Of a stretch of DNA of 64,000 nt, positions 48,701 through 61,860 are shown one piece after another. Position 1 is the stretch's first letter. Each line of letters opens with the position of its first letter. The stretch comes from Burhinus oedicnemus (Eukaryota > Chordata > Aves > Charadriiformes > Burhinidae). Location: assembly GCA_008921705.1 (NCBI GenBank), contig VFFE01006811.1, positions 477,184-541,183 of the forward strand. The letters are read 5' to 3'. The notes beneath the pieces are model-generated. The model saw only the letters and a list, made by a program, of their open reading frames with translations, did not search any database and was not told the DNA's origin. The translations under genes and the position numbers were made by a program.

Positions 48701-51700
48701 AGAAAGAAACCCGAAATCTCCTCATCCACCAGTTTTCAAGCAGGCACCTGTAGCGGGTGTGTGTCTAAGAGCCCTCGTGCTGTCTCCTGCTTGCTCCTAC
48801 GGGAGAGGAGTGAGCTGAGCCCCTGCAGCTGGGATGGTCAGCGCGCCTCTGAGCTCCCTCTGACCTAAATAACAGCCGTACACATGGCGAAGCGAACCAG
48901 GATCACTATACATATGTTATATATTTAAAAACTCTCCATGATTACTTGCTTGTAAGCTCACCCTCCTTCTAATAAACTAACAGACAATTTAATAGAAATG
49001 CTAGCTCAGAAGAAATACGCATTTACTAATGTTTGTCTTAAGTGTTTGTGTATATACGCAGAACTATCGTATTATGTGGCATCCCTTTCCTTACTCATTC
49101 AGTCACCACAGCTTTGAAATCCCTCAGCAAAACAAGAATAAGAACATTTTGGAGATATGTTGAGTTAAAGAAAAAAAACCCCAGAAATCGCCAGAGTAGG
49201 CAAGTCGGTAATTTCTGAAACACTTTATAATCCTTTTTTTGTGGTTTGTATTTGCTTTTAAATGAACTTGATGGAAAAAAAAATAAAATATGAAAAACCT
49301 CTGGTTACAGGGATGAGGTACAGCATGGGAAGATCAGTTGGATCAATTTGTTTTGGGGAGATACAAAAAGAGAAGTCTGAAAGTTCAGCTGAATTTCTCC
49401 TTAATTGCAAAGTACAAATCTTAGTATAAATGATGAGCTATTTATATTGCCATGTATCTTTCTATATATAATAGGTATATAACAAGTCTTTACATTATAC
49501 TCACAGACACGTCTGGAAAAAACACCTTCTCACACAAGAGTTTCACAGATGCCCCATGCTGAAGGACCTTCATCACTCAAAATATTCCTTTCCCTTTAGT
49601 ACAATACATGACTAATATTCGGTTTTCTTTTTTTTATTTGCCAAATTGAGCATAATCCCTGCCCCAATCCAAACACTGATTTTATCGATTACATAGGTAT
49701 TCAGAAGTTAAAAGTGTTGGGGAGATATTATTTTGGTTGAAGGAAAACTCTGAAAGAAGTGTTAACTGTGCTTAAAAGTGAGTGCAGAAATAGGCATAAA
49801 TAAATTTTTCCATTTCATGCAAATAATGGGTGCTGTTGGAAGAGCTATCTCAAGAGAGAACCACACTAAGACAGGAAACATCCAATAAGCTTTTAATACC
49901 CTCTGTATTTTATGAGATTTACTTTGATACTGAGCCATAAAGTATCAGTCTTTTGGGACTTACCTTCTTTCGTGTGTTCAGTTTAGCAACAGTCATATTT
50001 GGAAACAGAATATTCTTCTCTCCTGTTGTCCTTTAGTGACAGCTGTAAATGTTTACTTAGAGGCATATAAATATGGGTCTCTGTCTGAAATTACAGAAGA
50101 AAAGGAAAACAGAAACTGGGGACCCCTCATTCAGAGCGAGGGAGGAAAGGCGCCAATGAATCACTCTTTCCTGGCACTCTGTAGCTCTCTGTCCAGCCCT
50201 GGGGGCAGACAGCGTGCATCCCTGTTTTGTGTTGTGTGGATCCTTCCAAAGTACTCTTGAAAAATTGCTAAAGGTTTCTTTTTGCCTTCTGTCCTGAGCT
50301 GTGCACAGCCCTCACCAGCTATTGCTGATAATCTGTCTCAAACATGCCAAAGAGGTGTCAGAAGAGAGCATTTCCCTATATTATTTGCATATATTACTTC
50401 CAAATAAAATACAAGGCCACTGCACCAGAACACCAAAGCAGCTTTCTCAGAGTAGTCTGAGTATTTGAACTGAAACTTGCCGTGCTGTATTTGGAGCCCA
50501 GCTTTTCCCTCTCATTTGTTCCTTTCTGGCATTTGCCGTTATCTCAGATCTGGGTTGCTGAACCATCAAGGAAATGGGCAGATTGACCAGGCATTTGGGC
50601 TCTACACACCACTGGGGCACTGAAAAGCCTCTAAGTGTCAGAGTCCTCAGGCTTCATGGCATCCTGGCACTGCCTTATAGCCCTCAACGCAATACTGCAT
50701 CTCTGGATAATTTTAATTTTTGTGGACCCGTATTTCTACCCTGATAAATGAAACTGGCCTCCTTGCTATTCACATGGGGTGCAATAGTGTTGACATAATT
50801 ACTCTGTATACACTGCACTGGAATGCACCGATGAGATTTTGGGATTTCAAGTATCTTAGAATATTTGTTCAACAGTGCAAACATTAACAGCCTTTATGAA
50901 GTTCTGCCTTGGTAACAATTGCAGAACGTCACAGCTGACACAGAAACGCGGGATTGTAATGGCGTGTTGCAAAACAGACAAAATCCTACCCAACAACTTG
51001 TTTGTATATTTAGAGAATACTGATCCTAAATCCTTTTAATTACAATCGAGATAACAAGGTGAATGTTTAAGGAGTATTTTCTGTGAAAATACACTCCAGA
51101 TTAAATTTAGGACTCAGTACAGTCCAAATGAAATCCTTAAACCCAGAACTGTTAAGTTTAAGATCAATAAATGTTTGAGGTCTTCAAGGTATGTGAGATT
51201 CTTGCCTCCAAAAATCTGAAAATGTTGTATTACTCGGAGGGTTAGAGGTGTGTTTAGGATTAGCTGTTGAAAACTTTTTTGTAAAATAAAGATATGCACG
51301 TAGGCTGACACTGAATAAATCCACTGTGCGTGCTTTGAAACCAATCTGCAAAAGATCTGATATTGCTGTTGTTTATTTTCCCTGTGGCAGGCTGTTCTGT
51401 GTGCGCTGCCGTGCACTTCAGTGCGATAACCAAACCCCTCCCAACAGCACTCCACGCAGTCAGGCTAACGTATGCCAAGTACGACGGGAGTTTCTCAGCC
51501 AGGAACCCCATTGTGAAAGACAGGCATCGTACTTGGACGTAAATAAAACAGAATGCTCGTGCTAAAAATCTTGCAATAAGGAGTCATCGAAAATTTCAGT
51601 TGAATTCCCTGTAGTCACCACGAAGTTCGACTTCGCTGCAGTATCTGCTGAGCGTTAAGGTCTGAGCAGTTGTCCTGAAACTGGTCACTCCTTCCCACCT

Positions 51701-51783
51701 CTGTGCTTTCCCCTCTCTGATGCTGGCACAGATTGGCCATGGTGAACTCGTTTACAGAAGGCATTCAGGTTAAAACTAGGCTC
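45793..51783. other. Intergenic section with one GC-rich patch
   Basis: AT-rich, except 47785-47960. Octamer-type string ATGCAAAT at 49817-49824. No exon, RNA gene or transposon recognised. The 46735-47170 and 51114-51511 frames are chance-length. Confidence 0.45.
47785..47960. other. GC-rich patch
   Basis: 'ctgcggctcggtcacggacc' through 'cacgtctccgatctctcggc' is GC-rich with scattered CpG and long C runs. Open frames on both strands reflect composition. It may be a small regulatory element; no specific evidence. Confidence 0.35.
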
Positions 51784-51855
51784 TTTTTTTTTTTTTTTTT
51801 TTTGNNNNNNNNNNNNNNNNNNNNTTTTTTGTTTCATTTTTTTTTTTTTTTTTTT
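51784..51855 (-). repeat. Poly(T) tract interrupted by the assembly gap (poly(A) on the minus strand)
   Basis: T20 (51784-51803), G, 20 N (51805-51824), T6, 'gtttca', T19 (51837-51855). On the minus strand this is a long A-rich tail. The gap is probably an unresolved homopolymer, so the true length is unknown. Confidence 0.85.
51805..51824. other. Assembly gap (20 N) in poly(T)
   Basis: Twenty N within a T homopolymer. Confidence 0.95.
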
Positions 51856-51859
51856 CTTC

Positions 51860-52225
51860 TTAGTGGTCCAAGGTGATGTGCTTCAGGGAAGCATAAACCT
51901 GAAGCCAAGGCACGACTGGCTCTGAAGAGTGACTGGATCTGATATAAGAGTATTGTTTTAAAAATAGAGGAATCAAAAAATATACAATGAAAAGCTTTTC
52001 AAAGTTAGATAGAGAGTGAGCAAAAGAACCAGTGCTGCCACTGGTCTTGTCCTTCCTGGGACAAACGGCATCCTGCGAGGGCAGAACTGTAGTCTTTTCC
52101 TTCTGTTGCCTTGAGTTTTCTGAGGATTCTTCTGGGGATAACCATTTATTCTCCATCAGGGATTTTCTACAGCTCTTCTTTGCCCTTGACCATATAAGCG
52201 TTATAGTCCCCCACCCTGCAAACAT
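51860..52225 (-). CDS. Unidentified 121-codon frame ending at a poly(A)-like tract
   Basis: An open frame on the minus strand, Ser/Lys/Glu-rich in its first half (for example 'PEESSENSRQQKEK') with a hydrophobic stretch ('LFIVYFLIPLFLK') in the second. I recognise no family. Its TAA is at 51862-51860 and the long A-rich tract starts only 5 bases on. Upstream on the same strand, about 75 bp before its start, is the 3' end of a CR1 copy. It may be a chance frame; or part of a retrocopied or transduced transcript. There is no splice, promoter or conservation evidence visible. Confidence 0.2.
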   Translation of the reverse strand: MFAGWGTITLIWSRAKKSCRKSLMENKWLSPEESSENSRQQKEKTTVLPSQDAVCPRKDKTSGSTGSFAHSLSNFEKLFIVYFLIPLFLKQYSYIRSSHSSEPVVPWLQVYASLKHITLDH

Positions 52226-52298
52226 TCATGGGATCAGCTGGAGGAGATACCTGGGGGTAGAACCTGCAGCCACCACCATGGATGGAAACCTTAAAATT

Positions 52299-53082
52299 AT
52301 AGAACCATAGAATTGTTATGGTTGGAAGACACCTTTAAGATCATCAAGCCCAACCATTAGCCTAGCACTGCCAAGTCCAACACTAAACCATGTCCCTCAG
52401 GGCCACATCTGCATGTCTTTTAAATACCTCCAGGGATGGTGACTCAACCACCTCCCTGGGCAGCCTGTTCCAATGCTTGACAACCCTTTCAGTAAAGAAA
52501 TTTTCCCTAATATTCAATCTAAACCTCCCCTGGTGCAACTTGAGGCTGTTTCCTCTTGTCATATCACTTGTTACTTGGGAGAAGAGACCGACCCCCACCT
52601 CACTACAACCACCTTTCAGGCAGTTGTAGAGAGTGATAAGGTCTCCCCTCAACCTCCTCTTCTCCAGGCTAAACAACCCCAGTTCCCTCATCTGCTCCTC
52701 ATCAAACTTGAGCTCTAGACCCCTCACCAGCTTTGTTGCCCTTCTCTGGACATGCTCCAGCATCTCAATGTCTTTCTTGTAGTGAGGGGCCCAAAACTGA
52801 ACACAGTATTCGAGGTGGGGCCTCACCAATGCTGCAATCTCTTCCCTAATCCTGCTGGCCACACTATTCCTGATACAGAGCAGGATGCTGTTGACCTTGG
52901 CCACCTGGACACACTGCTGGCTGGTATTTAGCCAGCTGTCAACCAACACCCCTAGGTCCTTTTTTGCCAGGCAGCTTTCCAGCCACTCTTCCCCAAGCCT
53001 GTAACACTGCCTGGGGTTGTTGTTGCCCAAGTGCAGGACCTGGCACTTGGCCTTGTTGAACCTCATACCACTGGCCTCGGTC
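52299..53082 (-). mobile_element. 5'-truncated CR1 with 227-codon open frame (RT C-terminal region)
   Basis: The minus-strand frame 53066-52383 carries the CR1 ORF2 C-terminal region in order: '[16 protein letters not shown]', '[13 protein letters not shown]', '[19 protein letters not shown]', '[14 protein letters not shown]', '[16 protein letters not shown]', '[19 protein letters not shown]', stop; then a 3' UTR and a tail near 52330-52299 of CATAACAATTCTATGGTTCT type. It has one in-frame loss between 'NSVASR' and 'ALVRPHLEY' relative to the usual block. There is no upstream palm domain, so it is inactive, but the unbroken 684-nt frame suggests a fairly recent insertion. Confidence 0.93.
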
Positions 53083-54924
53083 TTTCCCCTTTGAGCAGAG
53101 AAACACAGGGAAACGACCAGTAGTATTTGAGATCCATATTTCTAAAAGTGATGTTGGCTAAGGCACTGTGCAATACAAATGGGAGCTTATGCTTTGTGTC
53201 CAGGCCTTCTTAATTTCTCATCATTTCAGAATAAGAGGAGTCCACTGCAGTCAAATTTTCATTTTTGTCTGATGATGACCTAGTGCTGTTGGAATGAGGC
53301 TGATATAAGTCAAATGAGAAGCAGGAGCAGAGCTTCCAGTGCTGACTGCAGTGCTTCTATCCACATCTTAATCATATGCTCTCTGAAATGTTTCTCTTAA
53401 TTTCCCTTGTGGCCAGCTCTTTTGAAGTTTTAATATGTGACCTGTTGCCACCTACTAGAATAGCTCTTTTTTTCCTATTTTCTCTTTTTCTATGCTCTTT
53501 GGAACATTATATTTCTTAGCTCCAGCCCTTTTAATCTCTAATCTCTTGATATATTTATGAAAAGTATTCTCATAAACCTGTTCTTTCATCATACCTATGT
53601 TATACAATGAACCTATATAGTTTTTCTAGGTCAGATAATCTACTTAAATAGCACTGAAATAAATGAACAGATAAATGTGAACTTCAGTTAGGTCATTTAT
53701 TTAATCTCGGAATGTTACGTACTACACTGTACTGTAAGTAGAGCTGGTCAAAAGAAGTGAAAACTATGTCAATGAAAATTGCTTTCATTTCTCAAGGATT
53801 TTGATTTTGCAGAGGTTTTTTTCTTTTTTTCTTTTTTTTTGTTTTTAAGAAAACAGAATAGTTCTGCACCTATTTTCAAAGGCAAAATAAGAAAGAAGAA
53901 AAAGAAAATAAGTAAGAAATCACATCTTTCACAATCATTTCCCAGAATTCAGACTTTCTTGTACCAGCAGAATCAATCACTCCTGGCAGCAGAGGATCTC
54001 GGGGCAGGATTGAGCTACTTTGGTTCTGTACACCTTAAATTAGGTGAGAGAAGATTCACACTAACCACTTAACTGAGGCCAAACAGAAAAGCACTGAAAT
54101 CACTTCTAAAAGAGAGGGAAGAAAGGAAGAAAGGAGAGAAGATTATATTTATGTTACTATGAAACTGGATATGGGGACTGACTACACTGTCTGTCTTGTT
54201 TCCATTTAGAAAGCTTCACCTTAAGAAGCCTTTTTTATCGACCAACAGATCTCTAACTTAAGAACAACAGCCCAGAGGTACTGGGAAAAAGAAGGTCAAT
54301 GTGTGCCTTCTTATTCCAGTCTGAATATATTGATAGGCTTATTTTATAAAGCTACCCCACTAAATTGGCAGCAAAATGGCCTTTGTGTATGAAAATAGTA
54401 AAATGAAATCTGGGAAGGCTCCATATGCACTGGAAAGCTGTGCAGCTTCCAGTCAGCCCAATAAACTGAGTCTGAAACTGTATTCTAGTTATAAGCAATT
54501 AAACAAATCAGTGAAAAAACCCAACTACAGGTTGACACTTTCAGGGAAACTTGAAAGTTTATAATTTCAGGGCAAATCTTAGCCACTGCAGTTTGGGGAT
54601 TGCTTATGTTGACACCAATCATAAGAAATCAATTAAAAATACATTAATGAGATTTGGAAGACATTAGGAATGTGCATAGTTTATGGATTGCTATGTTATC
54701 ATCCATCTCCTTGATCAAATTTTCCCAGAAACCTACATTTCCCTGCTTGAGATGGAGCTTCCATGATCTGATACCTCTGTGCATTTTTGCCTGAGCTCTG
54801 CTAAAATGAAGTGTGCTGGGTCTGTGGCACTGCGGTAGCAGCTTGTTTGGGAGAAGAAACGAGGAGTGTTCGCCTCCTGCCTGCCTTTAATACCGCCTTT
54901 TGCAGCACTAAGGTTCACATGTTG
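53083..54924. other. Intergenic section, nothing recognised
   Basis: AT-rich with T-rich (53817-53842) and A/G-rich (53876-53920, 54110-54145) low-complexity stretches. The 53779-54072 frame is Phe/Lys-rich because of these tracts. Confidence 0.5.
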
Positions 54925-55143
54925 AACAGAACATGAAATTTTTTACACTGAGGGTGGTGAAACACTGGCCCAGGTTGCCCAGAGAGGTGGTAGATGCCCC
55001 ATCCCTGGAAACATTCAAGGTCAGGTTGGACGGGGCTCTGAGCAACCTAATCTAGTTGAAGATGTCCCTGCTCATTGCAGCGGGGTTGGACTAGATGACC
55101 TTTGAAGGTCCCTTCCAACCCAAACTGTCCTATGATTCTATGT
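54925..55143 (+). repeat. CR1 3'-end copy
   Basis: 'aaattttttacactgagggt ggtgaaacactggcccaggt', then 'gatgccccatccctggaaac', 'ttggacggggctctgagcaa', 'ggttggactagatgaccttt gaaggtcccttccaaccc', and the tail CCTATGATTCTATG. This is the last 50 or so codons of ORF2 plus the 3' UTR, little diverged. The tail type differs from the 52.3 and 59.1 kb copies. Confidence 0.93.
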
Positions 55144-58100
55144 TGTAAAAAATTGTCTGCTCATAGGTGTTATCAAGGTCAGTGGATCAGTCCTTGCTAA
55201 TATAGACACATTTGATGTGTTGACAGTGGTGTTTGTGGGATCGAAGCAATAGCCAGCTCTAAAAGAGGGAAATAAAATTTCTGTTCCCGGAATTGGTATT
55301 TTCTTGGAAAAGCAGCACATGTATGGTTTGAGTTAGAGCTTTAGGATGTTTCTAACCTTGTAGCAAAAGCCTTCTGTAAAAGTCAGATCCTGAAACACTT
55401 AGTTAGAAACAGATGGGTACATCAGGCTGTGCTCTATGAACCCAGGAGGGAAATGGGGCAGGAAGATTGGTAAGGACCTGGAAGTTACGCTTCATATTTC
55501 CTCATGCTCTTTTCTTCCTGGTAAAGGATCTGAATTGGTAGTGCTATGATAATAAAATTAATTTGCATAATCTGAACTTTCTCCAGTTATTTAATAGATT
55601 ACTCAATAAAAGAACAAATCTGACCACGGTATGAGGTACTTAATGGACCAGTAATTAACTGATGCCCAAGCAAGTAGAAGCTGGAACACATCAGAATACT
55701 GAAATAAAACCACACACAGAAAGGAGACAGTTTTCATTTGCAGGCTTAGAATATACATTTATTTTATTTCTTCAAAGTAATTTGCAAATTCTTGGTTTGG
55801 AAACATTACCTTTTTGGAAGTGATTCAGGTTTTTCTTCATTTCTCATCTTGCCTTCTCCTTTCTTGACCCGCTCCACTGCCCCTCTAGAGAGGGAAATTA
55901 GTGGGGGGGAGAAAGAAAGGATACCTAGGGGAAGAAATAAATGATTGTTATTCATTTTCACATTTCATCAAAACAGCAAATGCTGCTTTTTTTTTTTTTA
56001 AAGGTTATTATATTTTTACTGTTTTCTAGTATAAAGAGTCCAAACTAAGCATTCATTGAGCCTGGCTGGAATCTTCTTCTGTTACAAGATGGGGTTTTGT
56101 CTTTTTTTTATTACATGTCAACTTTATAAATACAGTGTTTATGGCTTTAGCACAATGTTATTAAATAGCCATGTCTTATTGGCTGTTATGAATTTCTGTA
56201 TGAAAAGCAAATGAGGCTGGAATATTAAGTCTAATAACATTATTTATCACTGATCTTGATAAACTGTCCTGATAAAAATTTTAGTCACTTCAATTCATTG
56301 AGGACTAAGATAACCAGTTCATTATAATGAATTAGAAAATAAATCAAATCATAGCTTTCTCTCAAAAAATATCCTGAATTTATCTTTTCACCACATCATT
56401 AATAGTTTCAGCTTAGTGTTGACTGGATGACAAGGCAGGAGATCGTAACAGTATCTTATGATTTCTACTAAAACTGTTGGAGAAAGCCTGATAAAACATT
56501 TTCATAAAAGAATTGCTTGGTGAAAACAGAATTTGTAAGTTCTTTTATATTCCAATTTCAACATAAAAGGCTTTCTTCTCCAAAACAAAATGCCACTCCA
56601 AAGAAGGCTAGAAGGTGAAGAGTAAGCAAGAGCAAAAAAGCTAAAGCTAGCCAGGTGGGTGGTGTACACGAAAGCAGCTGAAGACGCAAGAGGGATACAG
56701 CTCTGAATCCGGACACGTAGCACTGAGCGAGTTCTTGCAGCTGCCCACGCGTGAGCAGGGCAGTAGGAATCTGGTCTGTGCAGTGGAAGCTGGAAAGCAA
56801 CTTAGCTTGCCCTGAAGCTGACAACAGCGACTCTCCTCCGTTGCCCAAATGTACATGTCTAATACCACAGGGACAGCCTTGAGTATGAGAATACTCGAGA
56901 TGTATGTGTCCCGCCAGCAGGATACCCTGCGGGTCTGTGTGCGGGTTGGCTCATCACGTCCTCACAGCCATCCGTGTTAACAGCTGTCAGCGTCTTGAGA
57001 AGGGGTGATCTCATGCTAGCTGTATCGGGAAGCGTGGTAGGGCTCAGAACGACGAAACTGTAAGAGCTCTACAGGTGAATACTGGTAGTGCTGGGTCTAG
57101 AGCCCAAGGAAGCAATTCTGCCAACGCACAGTACAAATTTATTTGGTGATTTCGGCAACCCCATCTACAACAGTACATCAAAGCACAGAAGGAGCAACCC
57201 GTCTATTCTAACTTTATCTAAGTATGAATAATACTCCCAAAGAAGCTTGTTGCTTGGAATTACTGATTTGTGAAAGTTCCCCCCTCTCACACATACACAA
57301 GATTTGGTGTACATATACCAGATTTGAGAATTTAGTAAACAGGTTTCGAAAGTCCAAGTTATCTACACCCCAAGGAACTTGTGAAGATTTGTGCTTTAAG
57401 CTCTGCTGAAATTCCTTCACCTTTTAGTTTAGGAAGGTATGGAAATAAGAAAGAGAGAGAAGGTACTATAAAAATATTAGTGATGTAAGCCATAATATAC
57501 TAGTAAATGCTTCAGTACACTGCCAGCATATTTAGAAACAATAAAACTCGGATGCCCTGGAGAGGACATGAACCTTGCTCTCATCCATGCTTGATTTCAT
57601 AAAAGGAGATAAGTGCTCTTGCCACACCATACAATATGTTCTGCTACGCCATCGGCAAGATCATTCACAGCTGTAAGTTTTCTCCCAAATTGTTGTCTCT
57701 CAAATTTTCAATAAATGAACCTAATCCACTATAGAAAAGAAGTTGCAAATGGTTTTGTTTCACTTCACTGATGGCAGAATAAGGAAGAGACAGTCTTCAT
57801 ATAATTAAGAATCGGTGAATAAAAAGACTCAGGTCAGTGCTGTTTTAGGATTACATCTAGAGGAGGCTGCTGAGGTCATTGATTTTATTTTTAGCTGCTA
57901 ACACATTTGTTTCAATGACAGAAGCTGCTTCTCAAAAGAACTCTGAGAACAAACATTCATTGCTTTCTTTTTAAAAATAAAACCAGAAAGCCTTGAAGAT
58001 TAAGCTACTTATCAACACTTCCAGGGCTGTGTTCTCCTTTTTTGCATGGTCTGTCTAGCTGGAGCCTCAAAATCAATTAACTAAAAGGTCTTCATCACCT

Positions 58101-59144
58101 CTGGAATTCTACTCATTCACATCAGTAATTACAGGAGGTCTCCATGAAGCAGTGGTTTCTCAAAGAGTTAATTGAAATGCAGGAACAGCTTAATACTGAT
58201 TCAGCAGACTTAGCTCTAAACTTCAAAGGAATTGTGACTTACCATTTGGTCCTTTATTTGTCTATTTAAATTAATCATGTTGCTCAAAGGCAAGGGAAAT
58301 GAAATGTGGGAGGCCTCAGAGTCATTCCAGCATAAATGTTAAGATACTTTAGTCCTGTGAGATACAGATTCTGAATTTATATTTTATTTTCGTTTCTTTC
58401 ATAAAATATTTATTTCACAAAATATTTATTTCATTTATATTTCCTGGCAAACATAGGATTTGCCCCCTGAATCTCTGAAATGTACACCACGTCTAGATTT
58501 ATTAATCTTAAATACACTAGAATAAGAAAACAGCCCCAGGGCCTAGTTCAAGTTTTACAAAGGTAATACAAAGCTTATCAGATCTGTGGTTTACTTACTC
58601 TCTAGGTGGAGTAGGCTGCCCAGCAATCCCGGCACGATTCGTGACTTCAAATAGATCCCTACTACTGTTTTAGACATCCTGACATTTGGCAGCAGTTTAT
58701 CTCAACACACGCAGAATGAATCTGTGTAACACCTCTACTGCACACTAGTGTTTTGATCCCCAGACACGCAAAGACATAAGGCCAGAAAGGGGAATTTAAG
58801 GGCTGTCTCCATTCTCCAGCTGAAAGAGCGAACAATGGGAAGGTGAGACTACGCAGAGACCTTATCCAGCTTCCTAGCTCTTCCTGACAAGGCAAGTGTA
58901 ATATCAAAACCATGAATTCCTGGGCAGCCTCCTCTGAGATGAGCTCGACCTCCAGTACTCCGCAGTAGCCAAGGCACATGTGATTAACAGACCACCTTCC
59001 AGCACAGGGATGGACTCATGGCCATCATCAGCTAGATGCGTGTCCTCCTGCTGAGAACTCTTTCCTATAGAAACCCTCAAGAAGGGTAGTTGCCTAGCTT
59101 TCTCACTTGTTAGATATGCAGTCTTCTCATTACAGCTTCCAGGA
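55144..59144. other. Intergenic section, nothing recognised
   Basis: AT-rich, with a T14 run near 55988-56000 and a 16-bp tandem duplication at 58402-58433. The frames at 56502-56868 (minus) and 58662-58979 (minus) resemble no family that I know. Confidence 0.5.
58402..58433 (+). repeat. 16-bp tandem duplication
   Basis: TAAAATATTTATTTCA followed directly by CAAAATATTTATTTCA, 15 of 16 identical. Confidence 0.8.
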
Positions 59145-59543
59145 TGAGAGAAATGGCTGAAAGAGTTAAGGCTGTTTACTCTGGAGAAGAGAAGGCTGAG
59201 GGGGGACCTTATTGCTCTCTACAACTCCCTGAAAGGAGGTTGTAGTGAGATGGGAGCTGATCTCTTCTCCCAAGTAACTGGCGATAGGACAAGAGGAAAC
59301 GGGTTCAAGTTGCGCCAGGGGAGGTTTAGGCTGGACATTAGGAAAAGTTTTCACTGAAAGAGTTATCAAACATTGGAACAGGCTGCCCAGGGAGGTGGAC
59401 ACCCCTAGATGTGTTTCAAAGTCGTGTAGATGTGGTGCTTAGAGACATGGTTTAGTGGCAGACCTGGTAGAGTAGGGTCAATGGTTGAACTAGATGATCT
59501 TAAAGGTCTTTTCCAACCTAAACGATTCTATGATTCTATGAAA
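59145..59543 (+). repeat. CR1 copy, ORF2 C-terminus plus 3' UTR
   Basis: Starts in the '[20 protein letters not shown]' block, then '[20 protein letters not shown]'-like sequence with frame breaks, then 'HWNRLPREV', 'cttagagacatggtttagtg', 'ttgaactagatgatcttaaa ggtcttttccaacctaaacg' and the tail ATTCTATGATTCTATGA. Same subfamily wording as the minus-strand copy at 52.3-53.1 kb, and in inverted orientation to it. It contains a small deletion near 59395 and frameshifts. Confidence 0.92.
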
Positions 59544-61860
59544 TCTGTAATTAGATATTTAACTTGGAGTGAGTGCAAAGTCTGCTGCACCCTTAACATT
59601 CTTTGAAGGGAGAAGGGTCAGTTCGTAGCACTGTTTCCCTAGTCATCATTTTTGTCCTTGTGTTTTCTGTAAATACAAGTTTAATTACTAGCTCATGATT
59701 ATTAATCACTGTCATTGTAGGATAATTCTATTAAAAAAAAAGACTGTGGTAAAATGGATCCTTTTCTCACTACTCTGAGAGTTTTCACAGCAGTACCTCA
59801 ATGATTAAGACTGGGATTTTCAGAGTAGCTCCAACCTGCTATTGAATTTAAATAAGATACAAGCACCTAACCCCCTTAGGATCCTTTGAAGATCCCAGCT
59901 GGAAATTACTTTTCAGTGCTTTTTAATTTTTCTGTCATCTACTACAGAACCATTATGGCTAAGACCTGTTTTCTCAGAGGTGCATCGTTAGCAGACCTGT
60001 TTGGGACTGGTGAAAGTTGTGCTGTTCTGGAAACCTGGTGGGAGCCATGAAAGTGTAGAGATGTGCTTGTAAGTGTGATGTGAAGAGGCAGAGCTGATAG
60101 CTGTCCCTGAGCTCGCTGTCTCTGCTGAGGAACCCTTTCACGTTGTGCAGTATATGGATTAAATCAGTTGGCTCTCAGGACATTGCTTACTGCAAAACTG
60201 ACCGTAAAAGTGCCGCCAGACCATGATCCCCTCCTCTGTTTTACCAGGGTGAATTCAGATCCTTTCTTGAAAATCAGTGAGGAAAGTCAGGATGTTGGGA
60301 GGTGTCACTTAACGAGGAGTACATTTATTGCAGTTATCTGAAGCGTGCAGTACTAGTTGCAGAGTACTGAAGAAGTATGTCATAACCTGGTCCTGAGAAA
60401 TACGGATTTCTGTTCAAAAGGTCTAATGGCTGCAGACTCCCTCGCAAATAGTGCTACCAATGAGTCGTCTCACTCAAGGCGTGAGTCTCATCTCTCCTCC
60501 CCTCGAGCATCTGCAATTTTTCAGCCTCAATTCCACATCTCCAGTTTACAGACCATTCTAGAGATTTCTTGCCAGAATAAAAATCATGTCACAGATTGTT
60601 TGCTTAACTGAGTAGGCTATGGATGTATTTATAAGTGTGCGTGTTCATGTCTGCTTGAGTGTGTAGATACCCCTCCACCCTATACACCTATATCCCTCTT
60701 CTAAGTAATCTTCTGTTGTAGTTTTCTACTGTTTCTTGACAGTTTTCTGGTTTAAGTACATGACTGCTTTTGTTGCAGTCTAAATGCCACCTATCACAAG
60801 CACTTCAGGACTGCAGTGTCTGTATAAATACAACTTTATGTGCAGCAAGTCATCAAACATCACTAATTTTAGGAGGTTTAGAAAAGCTCAAAAGGCATAA
60901 TTTCTTCCCTGTTTTTCCCTTTCCTCTTGCAGAACAAAAGTGATCTACAGCAGCACTGGGGGAATGGAAAAGAGGGATGGCAAAACAGTGACTCCAGTGC
61001 TGGAGGGCAGAGAGCCTGACATGGCACTACATCCTACCATAGGGTCACAGCCCTGCTCTGCGTCCCTGCCCTGAGCCTGACCCTGCCAATACCAGCTCCG
61101 CCTTGCTCTGTCCTTTCCCAGTTGACCATAGGTCTATGAGCTGAAGCAGACGGGACATCAGAGTGGTGGTGCCCTGTGTGGCAGCTCTCTGCCTGAGTGG
61201 TCTGGTAGGGAGGACCCCCTCCAAACCAGCCTGGGAGAACCAGTCGTGCCCCAGGTCCTGACATATGGACCATGCTGCAGTTGCTACTATTTCATATCCC
61301 AGTCACACCTACTTGCTCGTTTGGCTCTGAATTGTAACACGCTTCCTGCTTTCTAGTTGAATCAATCCCCCCCCAACACATTTTTAAAAGGAAAGTACAT
61401 TTTCTCCTTGGGTCTAAAATATAGTGCATCTCTATTTATCTGAATTCTGACATCAGAAACTTTATTCATCAAAATTTTATTTTCTGTCTGTCATTGCTGG
61501 GGGGAGAGGAAAAGAAAACTGGCTTCAAATAGTAATATGTACAGTTTATCCTATTTTATAAACAGAGCTATTCACCTGCCTAGAACAGAGCTAAGCCTGA
61601 GCAGTGCTGGGCACCCAAAACTGATCAAGCCATTGTGAGGGAAAGGAGGGAAAAGAGAAGTCGGTTCTAAGGATCTCAGTATTTTTCCAGTAGTTAGACA
61701 CTTCCAGAGAGGTTAACCCATGTATTGGACTTCATAAATTATTCCAGAAGGTCACAGACACTTTCTTGGCTCATTAAGTATTATTTTTTCCCTGCTTTAT
61801 TTTTTTTCTGAGTGTTTTTGGCATGACAGACTTAGATCAGACTATGACTCTGGGTCATAT

